Below the pieces are notes generated by a model, which made no database searches, was not told where the DNA came from, and saw nothing but the letters and a program-made list of their open reading frames with translations. Made by a program: the position numbers and the translations under genes. A stretch of 54,951 bases of DNA, from contig JASHRF010000071.1 of assembly GCA_030037545.1 (NCBI GenBank), forward strand, positions 1 to 54,951, in the 5' to 3' direction. The DNA comes from Acidobacteriaceae bacterium. Its GTDB lineage: Bacteria > Acidobacteriota > Terriglobia > Terriglobales > Acidobacteriaceae. Positions 33,807-42,507 of this stretch are shown one piece after another (positions within the stretch are counted from its first letter, which is position 1; each line of letters begins with the position of its first letter).

Positions 33807-34081
33807 GAGCTATCGCCTAGAAAGCATCTTGGCCACGCCCGGCGCCCTATCCCTGTGCTTTTTCAGGCGCAGGGCTGCCAACCCACACATTCAGTTCCGC
33901 CCCGTTTTCCTCACCCCGCCATCCGTCCCCCTATCAAGTTCCCACGCCTTCCGCCGATGGAAAAGAGAGGGGTTCCGGCAGTCGCGGTATGCCGCTCCGT
34001 TTCGAGATGCGGCACCGGCGCCGAGCCTCTGTCTGGCGCCAGTCACCATCCGCGGAGGGTGAGGGACGCTTCGAGGTCCCA

Positions 34082-34999
34082 ATGGCAGATCGTATAGCGT
34101 TGCTGGAATCCGCGCTGGACAGCTTGCCAGGTGGCGTCGCGCTCCTTGACCAGGACGGCGAAGTAGTGTTGTGGAACCAGGCGGCGGAAGCCATCACGGG
34201 GTACGGCTTAATCGATCTGCCGGCGGGCGCGATTCTTGAGGCTCTTCAGCCGTTGCTCGACCCTGCACTTCATGGCCCGCCAAAGGCAGGCACTGAGAGC
34301 GCGCCGGACCGCGGGGCGATGCTGCACGCACGGCACAAGTTGGGCCACGACGTGCCGCTGATTGCTCGCCTGCTGATTTTGCGCGACGGTTTGGGCGAGC
34401 GGCTTGGGCTCGCCGTGCTGTTCCATCCCGCGGAGCGGCTCGACGCACTGCCGCATGGCGAGCCAGGCGACGACCCCGGCGTGGAAAGCGGTCAGGCCGA
34501 TCTCGAAGAGCGGCTGCGATCGGAGTTCGAGGACTTTGAGCGCAACGGGCAATCGCTGGGCGTGTTGTGGATTGCCGTGGATCAGGGTCCGGAACTGCGC
34601 AAGACCCACGGCGCGGCAGCCAGCAAGGCGATGCTCGAAAAAGTGCGGCGTGCTCTCGCGGTTGGATTGCGCCCAACAGACGAGCTGGGCCGCTGGGGCG
34701 ACGATGAATTCCTGGTCATTACGCACGAGCGCACAGCGCAGATGCTGGCCGGGCACGCGCGCACCCTGGCCGGCCTGACGCGCACCGCGGATTTCCGCTG
34801 GTGGGGCGACCGGCTCTCGCTCACCGTGAGCGTGGGGGCCGCACAAGCGGAACCTCAAGAAGCGCCGTCCCTGCTGCTCAAGCGCGCGCGCCAGGCCATG
34901 GAGACCAGCGCTCGCGAAGGCGGCAATCGCGTCACGCTTGCGCAAAGAACTATAGAGGAAGAGATTGAGCCCGGCCAGCGCGCAGGAGAGCCGTCATGA
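34082..34999 (+). CDS. PAS-GGDEF protein with GDDEF active-site variant
   Basis: A 305-residue cytosolic protein: a PAS sensor (ALDSLPGGVALLDQDGEVVLWN, AITGYGLIDLPAG) followed by a GGDEF-type domain. The active loop reads GRWGDDEFLVI (residues 206-210 GDDEF), so the second Gly of GGDEF is Asp; the upstream FERNGQSLGVLWIAVDQ is also shorter than usual. It may be a weak or inactive cyclase, or a GTP/c-di-GMP sensor. The ATG at 34082 follows GAGG. The stop overlaps the motA start (ATGA), so expression is coupled to the stator genes. Confidence 0.82.
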   Translation: MADRIALLESALDSLPGGVALLDQDGEVVLWNQAAEAITGYGLIDLPAGAILEALQPLLDPALHGPPKAGTESAPDRGAMLHARHKLGHDVPLIARLLILRDGLGERLGLAVLFHPAERLDALPHGEPGDDPGVESGQADLEERLRSEFEDFERNGQSLGVLWIAVDQGPELRKTHGAAASKAMLEKVRRALAVGLRPTDELGRWGDDEFLVITHERTAQMLAGHARTLAGLTRTADFRWWGDRLSLTVSVGAAQAEPQEAPSLLLKRARQAMETSAREGGNRVTLAQRTIEEEIEPGQRAGEPS

Positions 35000-35874
35000 T
35001 TGCCATTATCGGCATCTTCATCGTCTTTGCAGCCGTGATAGGGGGGTTCCTGATGGAAAAGGGCCACATGGCGGTGCTGCTGCAGCCGGCGGAGTTGCTC
35101 ATCATTGCGGGCGCAGCCTCAGGAACGGTGCTGGTGGCCAATCCCATCCGCATTCTGAAGGCCATTGCCGCCGGTCTCGCCGGGGTGATGAAAGGCTCGC
35201 CCTTCACCGCCGGGCGCTACCTGGACACCCTCAAGATGATGTACCAATTTCTGAATAAAGTGCGCAAAGAGGGGCTGCTGTCAGTAGAGATGGATGTGGA
35301 GAAGCCGGCGGACAGCGTCATCTTCAAAAACCATCCCGTGTTTCTCGCCGATCATCATGCCCTTAACTTCACGTGTGACACGCTGCGGACCGCCATTACG
35401 GGAGGTGTGGAACCCTTCGAAATGGACCAGATGATGGAGCTGGACATGGAGGTACACCATCACGAATCGATGCAGCCCGCAGATGCGCTGACCACAGTCG
35501 CCGACTCGCTGCCCGGCCTGGGCATTGTGGCCGCGGTGCTGGGCGTGGTCATCACCATGGGCGCGCTGGGCGGCCCGCCGGAGGAGATCGGCAAGCATGT
35601 GGCCGCAGCGCTGGTGGGCACGTTCCTCGGCATCCTGCTGTGCTATGGCGTCGCGGGGCCGCTGGCAGCGAACATGCGCAAAACTGCCGAGGAGGAAAAC
35701 GATTATCTGCACGTACTGCGTGTGCTGCTGCTCTCGTTTCTCAAAGGCGCGGCGCCCATGATCGCCATCGAAATGGCGCGGCGCGCGATTCCCGCGTACG
35801 CGCGGCCTTCCTTCGACGAAATGGAAAAGACCTGCAAGAACCGGACAGAACCGGCGGAAGCCGTAGCGGCATAG
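34996..35874 (+). CDS. motA: Flagellar motor stator protein MotA
   Basis: A 292-residue inner-membrane protein that forms, with MotB, the ion channel driving the flagellum. Membrane helices are at about 1-25, 30-50, 170-195 and 205-225. The cytoplasmic loop between helices 2 and 3 contains the family acidic and basic residues. Conserved prolines sit in SLPGLGIVAAVLGVV and GVAGPLAANM, equivalent to E. coli P173 and P222. The length matches the E. coli type. It starts inside the GGDEF gene stop and is 30 bases from motB. Proton rather than sodium use is likely but unproven. Confidence 0.93.
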   Translation: MIAIIGIFIVFAAVIGGFLMEKGHMAVLLQPAELLIIAGAASGTVLVANPIRILKAIAAGLAGVMKGSPFTAGRYLDTLKMMYQFLNKVRKEGLLSVEMDVEKPADSVIFKNHPVFLADHHALNFTCDTLRTAITGGVEPFEMDQMMELDMEVHHHESMQPADALTTVADSLPGLGIVAAVLGVVITMGALGGPPEEIGKHVAAALVGTFLGILLCYGVAGPLAANMRKTAEEENDYLHVLRVLLLSFLKGAAPMIAIEMARRAIPAYARPSFDEMEKTCKNRTEPAEAVAA

Positions 35875-35904
35875 CCATGGCGGCTTAAGAGAAGTGGCAC
35901 ATCA

Positions 35905-36834
35905 ATGACGGCCAAGACCGCGCCCATCATCGTGATTAAAAAGAACACCGCTCATGCCGGTCACCACGGCGGCGCCTGGAAAGTTGCGTATGCGGATTTT
36001 GTAACCGCCATGATGGCGCTTTTCATCGTGCTGTGGCTGATGAGCCAAAGCGAGCAAGTGAAGAAGGCAGTTGCCGGCTACTTCAACGATCCCCGCGGAA
36101 CGGCGAACCTGTTAGGCACCACGATGTCAGGCAATGGCGCGCAGGTAACGCAGAGCGACGCGGACCGGCAGCGGCTGGAGCAGATGAGGGAGAAGCTCGA
36201 GAAGGAGATTCAATCCAAAAAGGAGCTGCAGAAGCTCGCCAAGCAAATTGAGATCACCATCACGCCGGAGGGGCTGCGCATCGAGCTGGTGGAGGACAAG
36301 AACGGAACCTTCTACCAGAGCGGAAGCGCGCGGTTGAGCGACCGTGGCCAGGAGCTGCTGGTGCTGCTGGCCGGCGAGCTCAAAACCCTGCCTAACGATC
36401 TGCTCATCGAAGGCCACACCGACGCCACGCAATACTCCACCGATGCCAGCTACACGAATTGGGAGCTCTCAGCCGACCGCGCCAACACCGCGCGCCGATT
36501 GCTGCAACAGAATGGCGTCCGCTCCAACCAGGTGACGCAGGTGCGCGGTTATGCCGACCAGTTTTTGCGCGTCAGAAATAATCCCTACGATCCCTCCAAC
36601 CGCCGCATCACGATCATGGTGCGCAACGGCTCCAATGGTGCTACACCGCCGCTGGCGCCGGGGCCCGGACTCGCATCCGATCAGCTGTCCGATGCGGCTC
36701 CTGCGGCCGCAATCGGAAAGCCGGGCACACCGCCTGCTTCGGCCAAACCCGCGCCGGACAGCCCTGCTCCGCCTGCCGCAAAGCCTGGAGTCATGGGCAA
36801 ACCGCAAAGCCTGTTGCCGGGCAAGAAAAAATAA
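35905..36834 (+). CDS. motB: Flagellar motor stator protein MotB
   Basis: A 309-residue partner of MotA. The single helix carries the essential Asp31 in YADFVTAMMALFIVLWLM, followed by the plug and a long charged coil (QMREKLEKEIQSKKELQKLAKQ). The OmpA/MotB peptidoglycan-binding domain has LLIEGHTDATQYS, NWELSADRANTARRLL and DPSNRRITIMV. The tail is Pro/Ala-rich and low complexity. No other flagellar genes are in the window, so the stator pair is genetically separate here, though linked to a GGDEF protein. Confidence 0.93.
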   Translation: MTAKTAPIIVIKKNTAHAGHHGGAWKVAYADFVTAMMALFIVLWLMSQSEQVKKAVAGYFNDPRGTANLLGTTMSGNGAQVTQSDADRQRLEQMREKLEKEIQSKKELQKLAKQIEITITPEGLRIELVEDKNGTFYQSGSARLSDRGQELLVLLAGELKTLPNDLLIEGHTDATQYSTDASYTNWELSADRANTARRLLQQNGVRSNQVTQVRGYADQFLRVRNNPYDPSNRRITIMVRNGSNGATPPLAPGPGLASDQLSDAAPAAAIGKPGTPPASAKPAPDSPAPPAAKPGVMGKPQSLLPGKKK

Positions 36835-36979
36835 GAAAAAATAACCGCAGATGCTGCTTTGACCGGGCCTACGCAGAGGCTCCCAGCAGAGCCGTTCCGC
36901 TCTATCGCGAAACCAGAGTAACCCTATCCCGGCAGCACGCCCGCCAAGCAGCATTTTCAACACAAGAATGCCACACGGA

Positions 36980-37004
36980 AGATCCTCGGTAAGGATCTAT
37001 TTTC
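36980..37004 (+). terminator. Probable terminator between motB and araB
   Basis: AGATCCT (36980-36986), a five-base loop, AGGATCT (36992-36998), then ATTTTCT. It is about 145 bases after motB and 70 before the kinase ATG, so it could end motB transcripts or act in the kinase leader. The stem is modest in GC. Confidence 0.45.
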
Positions 37005-37073
37005 TCCTGCTCCGCTCCGGTGGTGTACTCTGAATTCCGATTCGGAAGCTGCATCCAGGGGGAGCGATTTTCC

Positions 37074-38654
37074 ATGACCGTCGTGGCCGGAGTCGATTTC
37101 GGCACACTCAGCGTGCGCGTAACTCTTGTAGACAGCACCAAGGGGCCGATCGGCACGGCTTCAGCAGCCTACCCGTTGCATCGCCGGCGCGAAGATCCGA
37201 ACTACGCCACGCAGTCGCACGCCGACCAGATGGCGGCGCTTGCCCACGCCACGCGCGAGGCTTTGAAGAATACCGGCGTCAACGGCGCCGATGTGGCCGC
37301 CATCGCGCTCGACACCACCGGCTCCAGCGTGGTTCCCGTGGGTGAAGGCCTCGAGCCGCTCGACGACTATTATCTGTGGTGCGATCATCGTGCCTTCGCC
37401 GAGGCCGAAGAGATTACGCGCAAGGCGCACGAGCTGGGTTTCGAGGGCATCGAGTGGTGCGGCGGCGTTTATTCGCACGAATGGGGATTCGCCAAACTGC
37501 TGCACTGGCTGCGCCACAATCCGGAAAAACGCTCGCGCTTCGTAACTGCCCTCGAGCATTGCGATATGGCAGCCGCCACGCTCAGCGGCGTAATCACCGT
37601 GGACGCGCTCCAGCGCAGCGTTTGCGCCATGGGCCACAAGTGGATGTGGAATCCCAAATGGGGCGGATTGCCGCCGGAGAGTTTTCTGGTCGCGGTCGAT
37701 CCGCTCTTGGCCGGCGTGCGCGCCAAGCTGGGCGGAAACTACCAGACCAGCGACCACCTCGCCGGCCACCTGACCGCGAAGTGGGCTGAGGCGCTCGGCC
37801 TGCGCGCCGGCATTCCCATTCCGGTGGGAGCATTCGACGCGCACTGGGATGCGATTGGCTCCAATATCCGCGAAGGCGATGCGGTGAATGTGGTCGGCAC
37901 TTCCACCTGCATCATCGCCATGGCGCGCCAGGCGCAGCTTGTACCCGGCGTCTGCGGCGTGGTGCCGGGCAGTGTGCATCCCCAGTACACCGGCATCGAG
38001 GCCGGTCTCTCGGCCGTGGGAGATATCTTTGACGCCGTCGCCAAGCGCGCCGGCACGACCGTTGCCGCGCTCTCCGAGGGTCTCGACGCATATAAGGCCG
38101 GCCAAACCGGCCTCCTGCGCCTGAGCTGGGATAACGGCGACCGCACCGTGCTGGTGAATCCCGAACTGGGTGGCGTCACGCTGGGCTGGAACCTGGTGCA
38201 CACCGCGCAGGACGAGCTCTTCGCGGCCATTGAAGGCACCGCCTTACACACCCGCATCATTCTGGAGCGCATGGCCGAGCACGGCGTGCGCATCGATCGC
38301 GTGATCAACGCCGGCGGCATTCCGCAAAAGAACGAAGTGCTGAACCGGATTTACGCCAACGTGCTCTCGAAGCCGGTGCTGGTGCCTGCTGGAATTCCCA
38401 CCAGCCTCGGCTCGGGCATCTTCGCGTTGCTTGCCGCCGGAGCCTACAAGAGTATCGAAGACGCGCAGGCCGCCGTCTGCCTGCCTCTGCGCACTGTCGA
38501 GCCGGACGCTAAATCCGCCGCAGTCTACGAGCGGCTTTATCCGCTCTACCGCGATGTGTACTTCGCGCTGGGCCGCCGCGATGCCGCGGAGCCCCCGCTT
38601 GGCCGCGTGCTGCCTGAGTTGCGCAGGATTGCGGCTGAAGCGCGGCAGAGCTGA
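37074..38654 (+). CDS. araB: Ribulokinase-type FGGY carbohydrate kinase
   Basis: A 526-residue FGGY family kinase that phosphorylates ribulose. The N-domain has VAGVDFGTLSVRVTLVD (phosphate-binding start), IALDTTGSSVVPV, and DDYYLWCDHRAFAEA, the AraB pattern. The C-domain has GAFDAHWDAIG, VVGTSTCIIAMA, and RVINAGGIPQKNEVLNRIYANVL. Length is near that of AraB (about 560). The ATG at 37074 follows GGGGAG by eight bases; a frame from 37020 adds unconserved residues. No arabinose isomerase or epimerase is adjacent; the FucI-fold protein at 3525 is over 30 kb away. Confidence 0.9.
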   Translation: MTVVAGVDFGTLSVRVTLVDSTKGPIGTASAAYPLHRRREDPNYATQSHADQMAALAHATREALKNTGVNGADVAAIALDTTGSSVVPVGEGLEPLDDYYLWCDHRAFAEAEEITRKAHELGFEGIEWCGGVYSHEWGFAKLLHWLRHNPEKRSRFVTALEHCDMAAATLSGVITVDALQRSVCAMGHKWMWNPKWGGLPPESFLVAVDPLLAGVRAKLGGNYQTSDHLAGHLTAKWAEALGLRAGIPIPVGAFDAHWDAIGSNIREGDAVNVVGTSTCIIAMARQAQLVPGVCGVVPGSVHPQYTGIEAGLSAVGDIFDAVAKRAGTTVAALSEGLDAYKAGQTGLLRLSWDNGDRTVLVNPELGGVTLGWNLVHTAQDELFAAIEGTALHTRIILERMAEHGVRIDRVINAGGIPQKNEVLNRIYANVLSKPVLVPAGIPTSLGSGIFALLAAGAYKSIEDAQAAVCLPLRTVEPDAKSAAVYERLYPLYRDVYFALGRRDAAEPPLGRVLPELRRIAAEARQS

Positions 38655-38693
38655 GCCGGAACTGGATCTCGCACCGCAGGCACACTGAGAGCC

Positions 38694-38813
38694 GTGGTCT
38701 CCATCACCATCCGCGACGCGCAGGGAAACGTTGTGAGAACCTACACCGGCAAAATGCCCGAGCGAAACCTGCGCCGGCTTCCAGAGGGCCCTCGACCTCT
38801 GGAACGCGTTTAA
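38694..38813 (+). pseudogene. Short coding remnant of unknown origin
   Basis: From GTG at 38694 the frame gives about 39 residues beginning VVSITIRDAQGNVVRTYTG, which looks like a beta-strand segment of a secreted protein tail, before TAA. A second frame over the same bases reads on as TCAGFQRALDLWNAFNDGLR. Neither has a start with a ribosome site. It may be a broken gene end; no family was confirmed. Confidence 0.25.
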
Positions 38814-39033
38814 CGACGGGCTGCGCGCGCAGAACCCGCTGAATCTGCCTGCGTCCGCGTCCGTTCCTGTACCGGGCTGCACGGAGCAGGCGCGCAGGAG
38901 AAAAAAGGGCGGGCGCGGATCCGGAACGCGGTGCAACGCTTTGCGCAGACGATGGGCCGACGCTCCGTTAGATCCGTTAATTCTAGACAACGGAAATTGC
39001 CGCGTTACTCTGGATGGAGGAGAATCCTTCCCT

Positions 39034-40968
39034 ATGCCCAGAATTCAGCGCTTCACCGCTGTGCTGTTTGCACTGCTTTCGATGGCCTTTGCCGCGGCTC
39101 CCGCATTCGCGCAGAAGGCGCCTATTGAGATTGTTGCCGATCTGACCGACGCGCCGCGCAGGCTCTTCCACGCGGAGATCGACCTGCCGGTGACGCAGGG
39201 GCCCCTGGCGCTGACCACGCCGCAGTGGATTCCGGGGCACCACATGCCAGCAGGGCCGGCAAACGACATTACCGGCGTGCTGTTTACTGCCAACGGGCAG
39301 ACGCTGCCCTGGCGGCGCGACGACGTGGACTTGTACGAATTCCATCTGAACATTCCCGAGGGTGTCACCCGGCTGCACGCGCACGTGGATTGCATTGTGA
39401 CCTCGCGCGTTTCGCAAAAGCTGGCCGCGCTGGAATGGGAGGATCTGATGCTCTACCCGGCGCACACGCCGGTGCGCGACATTCCCATTCAGGCGTCGGT
39501 GAAGGTTCCCACCGGATGGGGCATCGGCACCGCGATGACGCCGGTGAGCGGGGGCTCTTACCCAGTTCCGGCTGCGGGCGCGACCACCGAGTTCGCGGTC
39601 ACCACCGTGGAGCAGCTTCAGGATTCGCCCGTGATTACGGGGCAGTATTTCCACGAGTTTGCGCTGGCTCCGTCGATTACGCCCAAGCATTACATCGACG
39701 TGGTGGCCGACGAGCCGGAGGACGCGAACCTGAGCCCGCAACTCCTGGCCGATTTCTCGAACCTGGTGCGCGAAGCCAGTGCGATGTATGATTCGCACCA
39801 CTACCACGTGTACCATTTCCTGCTCACGCTTTCGGATGTGGCCGGAGGCCAGGGGCTGGAGCACGGGCAATCGTCGGACAATGGCGTGGGTGAAAAGGGA
39901 TTTGCCGATCCGGCGCACGTACTGCGCGACGCCGACCTGCTGCCGCACGAATTTACGCACTCGTGGAACGGCAAGTACCGGCGGCCGGCGGGACTCTACC
40001 AACCCGATTTTGCGACCCCGCAGCAGGGCGCGCTGCTATGGGTCTACGAGGGCATGACGCAGTATCTGGGCGAGGTGCTGGCGGCTCGTTCGGGCCTGGA
40101 GACGCAAGCGCAGTACCGCGACATACTGGCTGAAGTGGCTGCCAACCTGGACTATACGCCGGGCCGCGATTGGCGGTCGACCGAGGACACGGCAGTGGCC
40201 GCGAGCATTCTCCGCGGCGGCAATCCCGCGTGGATGAACTGGCGGCGCAGCCAGGACTATTACATGGAGGGAGCGCTGCTGTGGCTGGATGCGGATACGC
40301 TGATCCGCAAAATGACCGGCGACAAAAAATCCCTGAACGATTTCGAGAAGATTTTCCTGGGCAAGGGCGGAAACACCGGGCCGCTGATTGTTCCCTACAA
40401 ATTTGACGAGCTGGTGGAGGACCTGAATGCGGTGGTTCCCTACGACTGGGCCACGTTCCTGCGCGATCGGGTTTACAAAATCAATCCGCACGCAGATTCC
40501 GCGGGCATCGAGCAGGGCGGATACAAGCTGGTTTACAAAGACCAGCCAAGCGCGACGGAGCGCATGATGTCCGCCGGCGGTGGCGGGCGCAGAGGGGGTC
40601 TCAACACATGGTTTTCCGTGGGGCTGCGCATCGGCAACGACGGCGGCATCTACGATGTGCGCTGGAATGGCCCCGCCGACAAGGCGCAACTGGCGCCGGG
40701 AGAAAAAATCCTGGCCGTGGATGGCCGCATCTTTTCCCCTGATGCCCTGAAGGACGCAATTCGCGCGGCCAAGAGCAGCACCGATCCCATCCGGGTGATC
40801 GTGCAGGCCGATTCTTTTGTCTATACCAAGGAGATCGACTATCACGACGGCGAGCGTTACCCGCAACTGGAGCGCGTGGACGGCACGCCCGATTATCTGG
40901 ATGAGATTACCAAGCCGCTGACCACGCCAGAGAAGGCGCCGGTGGAAGCCGAGAAAGCGGCTGAGTAA
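39034..40968 (+). CDS. Secreted M61-family glycyl aminopeptidase
   Basis: A 644-residue exported zinc aminopeptidase. The signal peptide is FTAVLFALLSMAFAAAPAFAQ. The N-terminal beta domain contains TPQWIPGHHMPAGPANDITG, typical of M61 glycyl aminopeptidases. The zinc site is LLPHEFTHSWNGKYRRPAG (His305, Glu306, His309), with Glu in LLWVYEGMTQYLGEV as third ligand. The C-terminal PDZ domain (from IGNDGGIYDVRWNGPADKAQL to about 590) precedes a Lys/Glu-rich end. The start at 39034 has GGAGGAG upstream. It probably trims peptides outside the membrane. The gene stands alone. Confidence 0.9.
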   Translation: MPRIQRFTAVLFALLSMAFAAAPAFAQKAPIEIVADLTDAPRRLFHAEIDLPVTQGPLALTTPQWIPGHHMPAGPANDITGVLFTANGQTLPWRRDDVDLYEFHLNIPEGVTRLHAHVDCIVTSRVSQKLAALEWEDLMLYPAHTPVRDIPIQASVKVPTGWGIGTAMTPVSGGSYPVPAAGATTEFAVTTVEQLQDSPVITGQYFHEFALAPSITPKHYIDVVADEPEDANLSPQLLADFSNLVREASAMYDSHHYHVYHFLLTLSDVAGGQGLEHGQSSDNGVGEKGFADPAHVLRDADLLPHEFTHSWNGKYRRPAGLYQPDFATPQQGALLWVYEGMTQYLGEVLAARSGLETQAQYRDILAEVAANLDYTPGRDWRSTEDTAVAASILRGGNPAWMNWRRSQDYYMEGALLWLDADTLIRKMTGDKKSLNDFEKIFLGKGGNTGPLIVPYKFDELVEDLNAVVPYDWATFLRDRVYKINPHADSAGIEQGGYKLVYKDQPSATERMMSAGGGGRRGGLNTWFSVGLRIGNDGGIYDVRWNGPADKAQLAPGEKILAVDGRIFSPDALKDAIRAAKSSTDPIRVIVQADSFVYTKEIDYHDGERYPQLERVDGTPDYLDEITKPLTTPEKAPVEAEKAAE

Positions 40969-41020
40969 ATTGCGTGGGCTGGCTCGCGAAAGAATGAAGC
41001 CGACTTGGGCTGTTGTGCGA

Positions 41021-41365
41021 TCAATGAATGGTGCCAGCCCATCGCAGCGCCTCCTGCCGGTCCGCGAACGCTCGCATCGCAACGACGTTGCCGCGCTCGC
41101 ATGTGTAAACGTCGGCAAGCCTGATGTCCTGCTATGATCGATCTGCCCTGGATTGGACTCTGGCATGAACGAGCGCCACGATTCGATCGCCGACGAAGAC
41201 GAACTTCTCTGGAAGGCTGATCACGTTTGCAGCTCCGGCCCGCGACTGCCGGAGATAGCCCTTCACTTCCTCATTCCCTTGATCTCCATCCCGGAATGCC
41301 GGCTGCCGGAAAGAGTTGTCGCGAGCGCCAACGTCAGGATCACAAAAGCATTTATCATCGCCCAG
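41021..41365 (-). pseudogene. Frameshifted SnoaL/NTF2-like domain remnant
   Basis: The minus strand reads, in pieces, CFCDPDVGARDNSFRQPAF, NEEVKGYLRQSR, EKFVFVGDRIVALVHARVQ and, in another frame after an in-frame stop near 41130, LADVYTCERGNVVAMRAF then DRQEALRWAGTIH and TGA at 41021. The order and spacing are those of SnoaL-like small proteins (end motif GKVVRxRxFxDRxEAL). Two frames are needed to follow it, so it is disrupted. No clear start. Confidence 0.55.
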
Positions 41366-41559
41366 CCGCTTCTCCGACCATTCCAGCTTACGATGGGGCG
41401 GCCCGGGTTTCGGGAAGAGCCGAAGAACAAGGAGAGCGCGGCTGAGTGAATTGGCTTGAGTTTTGCGGTAAAAACGCAAATGAACCCAACGGATCGGCGG
41501 TCCAAAGCCAAGACAGAAAGCGGAGTTGCTTTACAATCGAAAGCAGAGCCAATGGGCGC

Positions 41560-41649
41560 GGAGGGATGGGTGAGCGGTTGAAACCGGCGGTCTTGAAAAC
41601 CGTTGTACTCGAAAGAGTACCGGGGGTTCGAATCCCTCTCCCTCCGCCA
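41560..41649 (+). tRNA. tRNA-Ser(UGA)
   Basis: A 90-nt serine tRNA with acceptor GGAGGGA/TCCCTCC, D-arm GGGTGAGCGGTTGAAACC, anticodon stem-loop CGGTCTTGAAAACCG giving anticodon TGA, a long variable arm (GTACTCGAAAGAGTAC), T-arm GGGGGTTCGAATCCC, and encoded CCA. An integrase remnant lies 50 bases downstream. Confidence 0.96.
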
Positions 41650-41697
41650 ATTCCCTTCCAAAGCTGTCCATATTTCGTCCGTTCCTGTCCGCATGAA

Positions 41698-41844
41698 TTC
41701 CATGAACACATCGAGACGCAATTGGCGCATCCTAAGAGAGACAAAGTGAGCGGCGCCTACGATTATGCGAAGTATCTCGTGCCGCGAACCTACATGATGC
41801 AGGACCGGGCGGACTCCTTCGATGAAACTCTGCGCAGCAACAAA
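41698..41844 (+). pseudogene. C-terminal remnant of a P4-type tyrosine integrase
   Basis: The frame from 41698 reads FHEHIETQLAHPKRDKVSG, AYDYAKYLVPRTYMMQDRAD and SFDETLRSN. This is the typical end of P4-like prophage/island integrases (IExQLAH ... AYN/D...YLxxRxxMMQxWADYLD). Only the last ~50 residues remain, and the catalytic core is gone. The frame runs on to 41940 without match. Its position just after tRNA-Ser(UGA) is where such integrases insert their islands. Confidence 0.65.
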
Positions 41845-41964
41845 TACAGATCGATCTCGCCCTCCTACAGGATTGAACGAGAGGAAAGTCCGAAGGATGA
41901 TCGGCCGCCCGAGAAGCACCCAATACAATCTATAAACTAACCGGCACCGGCTCGATTTTTCCCT

Positions 41965-42090
41965 CTATTTCCCAGCTCTCTTCGCTGTCGCCCAGCGTTT
42001 CTGCTGTGCTGCCACGATCCTTGCGCGGGCAGCCTTGCTCAGCGGCTTTCTTTCGGAGACGGAACTACACCCCCTGTGCAGGACAAACAA
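41965..42090 (-). pseudogene. Short Ala/Lys-rich tail, possible gene fragment
   Basis: From TTG at 42090 the frame gives 41 residues ending ERKPLSKAARARIVAAQQ and KRWATAKRAGK. This LSxxARxRIxAAQxxRWA pattern is a common basic tail of small proteins and histone-like/accessory proteins. No upstream body remains (a stop precedes it), so it is probably a fragment left in the integrase region. Confidence 0.4.
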
Positions 42091-42159
42091 TCACCTAGTT
42101 GATCTGACCGGGGATACATATCGTCAATGACAACCTCAACCTGATCGGAGATTAGCTAT

Positions 42160-42378
42160 ATGATTACAAGATTCTGCACCCAAGTCGTCGCCACGCTGGT
42201 CGCGCTCTGGACCGCAAGAAAAGTATTCTTCTGTGAGCAGCGGGACAGCCGATTCTTCTTCATTCGATGGAACCCGGCCCAGCGCATTCTCTTCGTGCCG
42301 TGCATCCCACCGCTGCTCTTCCTCTGGCCTGTTGTTCTCGCTATGTGGCTCATCCGCCTGCGTAACCCGAACCCGTAA
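42160..42378 (+). CDS. Hypothetical small membrane protein
   Basis: A 72-residue frame with basic/aromatic middle (FFFIRWNPAQRILFV) and one hydrophobic segment (IPPLLFLWPVVLAMWLIRL). GGAG lies nine bases before the ATG. No resemblance to a known family was seen. It sits among fragments near the tRNA-Ser and could itself be debris. Confidence 0.35.
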   Translation: MITRFCTQVVATLVALWTARKVFFCEQRDSRFFFIRWNPAQRILFVPCIPPLLFLWPVVLAMWLIRLRNPNP

Positions 42379-42507
42379 CGCCGCCTGGTTCGATCAGCAC
42401 ACCGCTGGACTGCAGCGGGCGACGGTCGTAGCACCTGCGCCTTCCTGCAAGGGCCTCACGAAGAGGACGGCGACCCGCTGCTAACGGATCTCATTGACTG
42501 GCATTAA

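Noticed and set aside
41446..41940. A continuous plus frame running through tRNA-Ser(UGA)
   Set aside because: The first half reads through a tRNA and cannot be a protein; only the part after 41698 resembles an integrase end, so it is listed as a remnant.
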